Source: CAWBLP01 sp963789495 (GTDB lineage Bacteria > Pseudomonadota > Alphaproteobacteria > Acetobacterales > Acetobacteraceae). From it: a DNA stretch of 64,000 bases. The position numbers were made by a program, and so were the translations under genes. This document shows positions 60,925 through 64,000 of this stretch, piece after piece. The stretch is taken from NCBI GenBank assembly GCA_963789495.1, contig CAWBLP010000007.1, forward strand, positions 1-64,000, written 5' to 3'. The notes under the pieces are model-generated. The model worked only from the letters and a program-made list of their open reading frames with translations, ran no database searches and was not told where the DNA came from. Within the stretch, counting starts at the first letter, position 1, and each line of letters starts with the position of its first letter.

Positions 60925-62520
60925 GTGCATGGAGTGATCGACATGGCATTGTTGGGCGTCATCCGACGCTGGGCGTTCCGGGAGGGGATCTCGATCCGGG
61001 GGATATCGAGGCGCACCGGACTGTCGCGGAACACGATCCGCAGATACCTCCGATCGGGCGCGGTGGAACCGAAGTTCAGAGTTCCTGATCGGCCGAGCAA
61101 GCTGGCCCGCTATGCGGACAAGCTGTCGCTCTGGCTGAAGGCGGAAGCCGGCAAATCCCGCAAGCAGAGACGAACGGTCAAACAGCTTCACGCCGATCTG
61201 GTGGTGCTGGGATACGAGGGGTCCTACAACCGGGTGGCGGCGTTCGTCCGGGCCTGGAAGGCTGACCGGCAGCGGGAGCAGCAGAGCAGTGGGCGAGGCA
61301 CGTTCGTTCCGCTGGTCTTTCCGAGCGGGGAAGCTTTCCAGTTCGACTGGAGCGAGGACTGGGCGGTCCTGGGCGGTGAGCGGACCAAGCTGCAGGTTGC
61401 GCACGTCAAGCTGTCGTACAGCCGCGCCTTCCTCGTCCGGGCGTATCCGCTCCAGACGCACGAGATGCTGTTCGACGCCCATTACCATGGGTTCCGGGTT
61501 CTGGGCGGCGTGCCGCAGCGCGGGATCTACGACAACATGCGGACGGCGGTGGACCGGGTTGGTCGCGGCAAAGAGCGCCAGGTCAATGCCCGCTTCCTGG
61601 CCATGGCCAGCCACTACCTGTTCGATCCTGACTTCTGCAATCCAGCAGCCGGCTGGGAAAAGGGACAGGTTGAGAAGAATGTCCAGGACGCGCGCCATCG
61701 GCTCTGGCAGCCCATGCCATGCTTTGCCGATCTCGAGGCCCTGAACGCGTGGTTGGAACGGCGCTGCGTCGATCTCTGGGGACAAGTCCCCCATGGCACC
61801 TTGCCCGGAACCATTGCTGAGGTATGGGCAAGCGAAAAACCCAGCCTGATGGCGTTGCCGCCTGCCTTCGACGGCTTCGTCGAGCACACCAAGCGCGTGT
61901 CGCCGACCTGTCTGGTTCACCTGGAACGCAACCGCTACAGCGTGCCGTGCTGCGGGCTTACGCGGCCCCACTGGGGCCACGGTCCCTTCGCACCCTTCGC
62001 CAACCGGCCGGTCAGCGTGCGGATCTATCCGCAACGGATCGTCGTGGCGGCGGAGGGGCTGATCCTCTGCGAGCATCCGCGGATCATCGAGCGGTCGCAT
62101 CATCTGCCGGGACGGACGGTGTACGACTGGCGCCACTATCTGGCGGTGATCCAGCGCAAGCCGGGCGCTCTGCGCAACGGCGCGCCGTTCGCCGACTTGC
62201 CCGAGGCTTTCAAGCGTCTGCAGGGCAGTCTGCTCAAGCGGCCTGGCGGCGACCGGGAAATGGTGGAAATTCTGGCCCTGGTTCTCCAGCATGACGAGGA
62301 GGCCGTGCTGTGCGCCGTCGAGTTGGCTTTGGAAGGTGGGCTGCCGACCAAGACCCATATCCTGAATATTCTGCACAGGCTGGTCGACGGCAAGACAACG
62401 GCTGCTGCCGTCAACGCACCCCAGGCTTTGACCCTGAGCCGGGAACCAAAGGCCGACGTCGAACGCTATGACGCGCTTCGGAGCGGGCCCGACAAGCGGG
62501 AGGCGCATGATGCGGCATGA
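60925..62520 (+). CDS. istA: IS21 transposase IstA
   Basis: The 531-residue protein starts with a helix-turn-helix (ISIRGISRRTGLSRNTIRRY, residues 22-41) and contains the integrase core. Its acidic triad is D141 (FQFDWSED), D203 (IYDNMRTAVD) and E250 (EKGQVEKNV). It starts with GTG at 60925 or ATG at 60943. Around residues 341-356, NRYSVP is followed by CCGLTRPHWGHGP before FANRPVS. In the relatives I remember, NRYSVPASFANRPVS is continuous, so a small in-frame insertion may be present. It overlaps istB by 14 bases, as usual. Confidence 0.9.
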   Translation: MHGVIDMALLGVIRRWAFREGISIRGISRRTGLSRNTIRRYLRSGAVEPKFRVPDRPSKLARYADKLSLWLKAEAGKSRKQRRTVKQLHADLVVLGYEGSYNRVAAFVRAWKADRQREQQSSGRGTFVPLVFPSGEAFQFDWSEDWAVLGGERTKLQVAHVKLSYSRAFLVRAYPLQTHEMLFDAHYHGFRVLGGVPQRGIYDNMRTAVDRVGRGKERQVNARFLAMASHYLFDPDFCNPAAGWEKGQVEKNVQDARHRLWQPMPCFADLEALNAWLERRCVDLWGQVPHGTLPGTIAEVWASEKPSLMALPPAFDGFVEHTKRVSPTCLVHLERNRYSVPCCGLTRPHWGHGPFAPFANRPVSVRIYPQRIVVAAEGLILCEHPRIIERSHHLPGRTVYDWRHYLAVIQRKPGALRNGAPFADLPEAFKRLQGSLLKRPGGDREMVEILALVLQHDEEAVLCAVELALEGGLPTKTHILNILHRLVDGKTTAAAVNAPQALTLSREPKADVERYDALRSGPDKREAHDAA

Positions 62521-63283
62521 TCCCGCCAGCGCCGCTATCGTGATCATGCTGCGTGGCCTGAAGATGTTCGGGATGGCGCAGGCCGTCGGCGAGCTGATGG
62601 AGCAGGGGGCGCCGGCCTTCGACGCCACGGTGCCCATCCTGTCCCAATTGCTGAAGGCCGAAACCGCCGAGCGCGAAGTCCGCTCCATCGCCTACCAGCT
62701 CAAGGCCGCCCGGTTCCCGACCTACAAGGACCTCGCCGGGTTCAACTTCGTCGCCAGCGAGATCAACGAGGCACTGGTCCGGCAGCTTCATCGCTGTGAG
62801 TTCATGGACGGCGCCTACAACGTTGTCCTCATCGGCGGCCCAGGGACAGGCAAGACCCATGTCGCCACGGCGCTCGGTGTCCAAGCCGTCGAGCATCACC
62901 GCAAGAAGGTCCGGTTCTTCTCCACCGTCGAACTTGTCAATGCGCTGGAACAGGAGAAGGCCCAGGGCAAAGCAGGCCAGATTGCCGAGCGGCTGGTCCG
63001 GTTAGACCTCGTGATCCTGGACGAACTCGGATATCTGCCGTTCAGCGCCTCCGGCGGTGCCTTGCTGTTCCACCTGCTCAGCAAGCTCTACGAGCGCACC
63101 AGCGCCGTCATCACCACCAATCTGAGCTTCAGCGAGTGGGCCGGGGTGTTCGGTGACGCCAAGATGACAACCGCCTTGCTCGATCGCCTCACCCATCACT
63201 GCCATATCCTCGAAACCGGCAACGACAGCTTCCGGTTCAAGGCCAGTGCCGCAACCACCAAAGCCGAGAGGAAAAAGCCATGA
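62507..63283 (+). CDS. istB: IS21 helper ATPase IstB
   Basis: A 258-residue AAA+ ATPase related to DnaA/DnaC, with Walker A GGPGTGKTH (residues 110-118) and Walker B LVILDELGYLPF (D172, E173), followed by sensor TTNLSFSEW. It assists IstA in target choice and strand transfer. The ATG at 62507 overlaps the istA end. The protein looks complete, so the element may still be mobile. Confidence 0.92.
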   Translation: MMRHDPASAAIVIMLRGLKMFGMAQAVGELMEQGAPAFDATVPILSQLLKAETAEREVRSIAYQLKAARFPTYKDLAGFNFVASEINEALVRQLHRCEFMDGAYNVVLIGGPGTGKTHVATALGVQAVEHHRKKVRFFSTVELVNALEQEKAQGKAGQIAERLVRLDLVILDELGYLPFSASGGALLFHLLSKLYERTSAVITTNLSFSEWAGVFGDAKMTTALLDRLTHHCHILETGNDSFRFKASAATTKAERKKP

Positions 63284-63373
63284 CCTGACCCGTTCTCTAG
63301 CCGAGAAACACACGCACAAGGCGGGTCAGTTCTCGGTGGAAAACCCGGGTCACATCTCAGCGGAAATCAACAC

Positions 63374-64000
63374 ACCGACCGCTGGGAAACCCCACCAGCG
63401 CTCCAACATCTCTATTCCGAGCGGATGCTGCAATTGCCGGATGGCTATATCTGCTACAGCCCGCCGCCCTATGCACCCGACGTGGCTCTGTTGCCGACCG
63501 TCAGCAATGGCTATGTGACGTTCGGTTGCTTCAACAACCTGGCGAAGGTGACACCGCGCGTGGTGGCGACCTGGGCAGCCATTTTGCACCGGGTCGCCAA
63601 CGCGCGTCTGGTGCTGAAGACGCATCAATTTTCCGACGAGCCAACGGCGGCTCGGCTGCAGGCTGCCTTCGTCGCTCAGGGTATCGACCCTGCACGGGTC
63701 GAGCTGCGTGGCTCGTCGCGCCATCGCGCGTTCATGCGGGAATACAACGATATCGACATCGTGCTGGACCCGTTCCCCTATTCGGGCGGGCTTACCACCT
63801 GCGAAGCGTTGTGGATGGGTGTTCCGACCGTGACATTGCCCGGGGAGATCTTCGCCTCCCGTCACTCGCTCAGTCATCTCAGCAACGTCGGACTGACCGA
63901 TTGGGTCGCGGAGGATCTCGACTCCTACGTCGCGCTGGCGGTGACGAAGGCGGCTGATCTGGCTGCGCTGGCGGCGTTGCGTGCGGCGCTGCGGGCGCGG
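63374..64000 (+). pseudogene. SPINDLY-type O-GlcNAc transferase, 5' part lost to IS21
   Basis: From the very end of the IS one open frame reads TDRWETPPALQHLYSERMLQ, ICYSPPPYAPDV, VTFGCFNNLAKVTPRVVATW, RGSSRHRAFMREYNDIDIVL, DPFPYSGGLTTCEALWMGVP and TVTLPGEIFASRHSLSHLSNVG. These are conserved blocks of the GT41 catalytic C-terminus of SPINDLY/OGT proteins. The TPR repeats and the first catalytic half are absent because the IS sits at the TDRW codons. There is no start codon of its own, so expression is doubtful. The gene runs off the window edge. Such proteins glycosylate Ser/Thr, and several bacterial ones act on flagellins. Confidence 0.85.

Larger units (their letters stand above)
60831..63372 (+). 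mobile_element. IS21-family insertion sequence
   Basis: The 2542-bp element carries istA and istB. Its ends are inverted (TGTTGAGTTCC at left; GGAAATCAACA at right), each with a second internal copy of the TGAGAACTGACCCG-type word, the multiple-repeat ends typical of IS21. It begins TG and ends CA. The flanks (GCGGGTG at left, CACCGAC at right) show no target-site duplication and belong to different genes, fliK and a glycosyltransferase. Both ORFs look intact. Confidence 0.85.

Overview
The window is a chromosomal stretch of a high-GC alphaproteobacterium. My best guess is the Rhodospirillales, probably an Acetobacteraceae relative. The clues are the rsmB-rpe-heparinase gene order, an alphaproteobacterial LexA box (GTTC-N7-GTTC) in front of an imuA-imuB-dnaE2 mutagenesis cassette, a RuBisCO-like protein next to a cupin as in Rhodospirillum rubrum, and GC-rich third codon positions nearly throughout. 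I see no rRNA, tRNA, CRISPR array, plasmid or phage structural gene. Most genes are ordinary housekeeping or metabolic genes, but the intergenic spaces are rich in dispersed repeats, tandem repeats, dead toxin genes and IS remnants.

1-8.7 kb: a decayed VapBC module and a second vapC scrap, then agmatinase, an NRDE protein, a TerC-type membrane protein, purB, an MmgE/PrpD protein and a DHA2 drug exporter. 8.7-16.1 kb: an accessory-looking patch with less GC-biased codon use, holding a fatty-acyl-CoA-ligase-like gene, an internally deleted IS6-type transposase, a four-gene operon (OsmC protein, two flavoproteins, MaoC hydratase), and a small unknown gene behind an FNR/FixK-like box. 16.2-25.5 kb: a Tat-exported PhoX-like phosphatase, a second DHA2 exporter, a 368-bp MITE-like element with 42-bp inverted ends, rsmB, rpe, a heparinase-like gene and argB.

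25.6-35.2 kb: a DUF2336 protein and a PAS/GAF/GGDEF diguanylate cyclase, a zinc-ribbon methyltransferase beside two tandemly duplicated glycosyltransferases, a two-gene chromate transporter, an aldo/keto reductase and an unknown membrane protein. 35.2-42.2 kb: two divergent metabolic groups. Leftward are an NCS2 permease, an SMP-30 lactonase and an enoyl-CoA hydratase. Rightward is a tight operon of an ADP-forming-type acyl-CoA synthetase, a RuBisCO-like protein and a cupin; the last pair may form a methylthio-sugar-phosphate salvage route toward DXP.

42.2-48.7 kb: the SOS mutasome genes imuA, imuB and dnaE2, with a GxxExxY nuclease-like gene and a 203-bp tandem duplication lodged between imuB and dnaE2. 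48.8-58.9 kb: an alpha/beta hydrolase, an AraC regulator divergent from a LysE exporter, aspS, a frameshifted hydroxyacid dehydrogenase, a 2OG oxygenase overlapping an MscS channel, a dead TumE/TumA module and a small HIG1-like membrane protein. 58.9-64 kb: flgD and a truncated, probably frameshifted fliK. They abut an intact IS21-family element (istA-istB) whose other end lies inside a SPINDLY-type O-GlcNAc transferase gene. The two flanks do not belong together and show no target duplication, so the IS marks a rearrangement junction.
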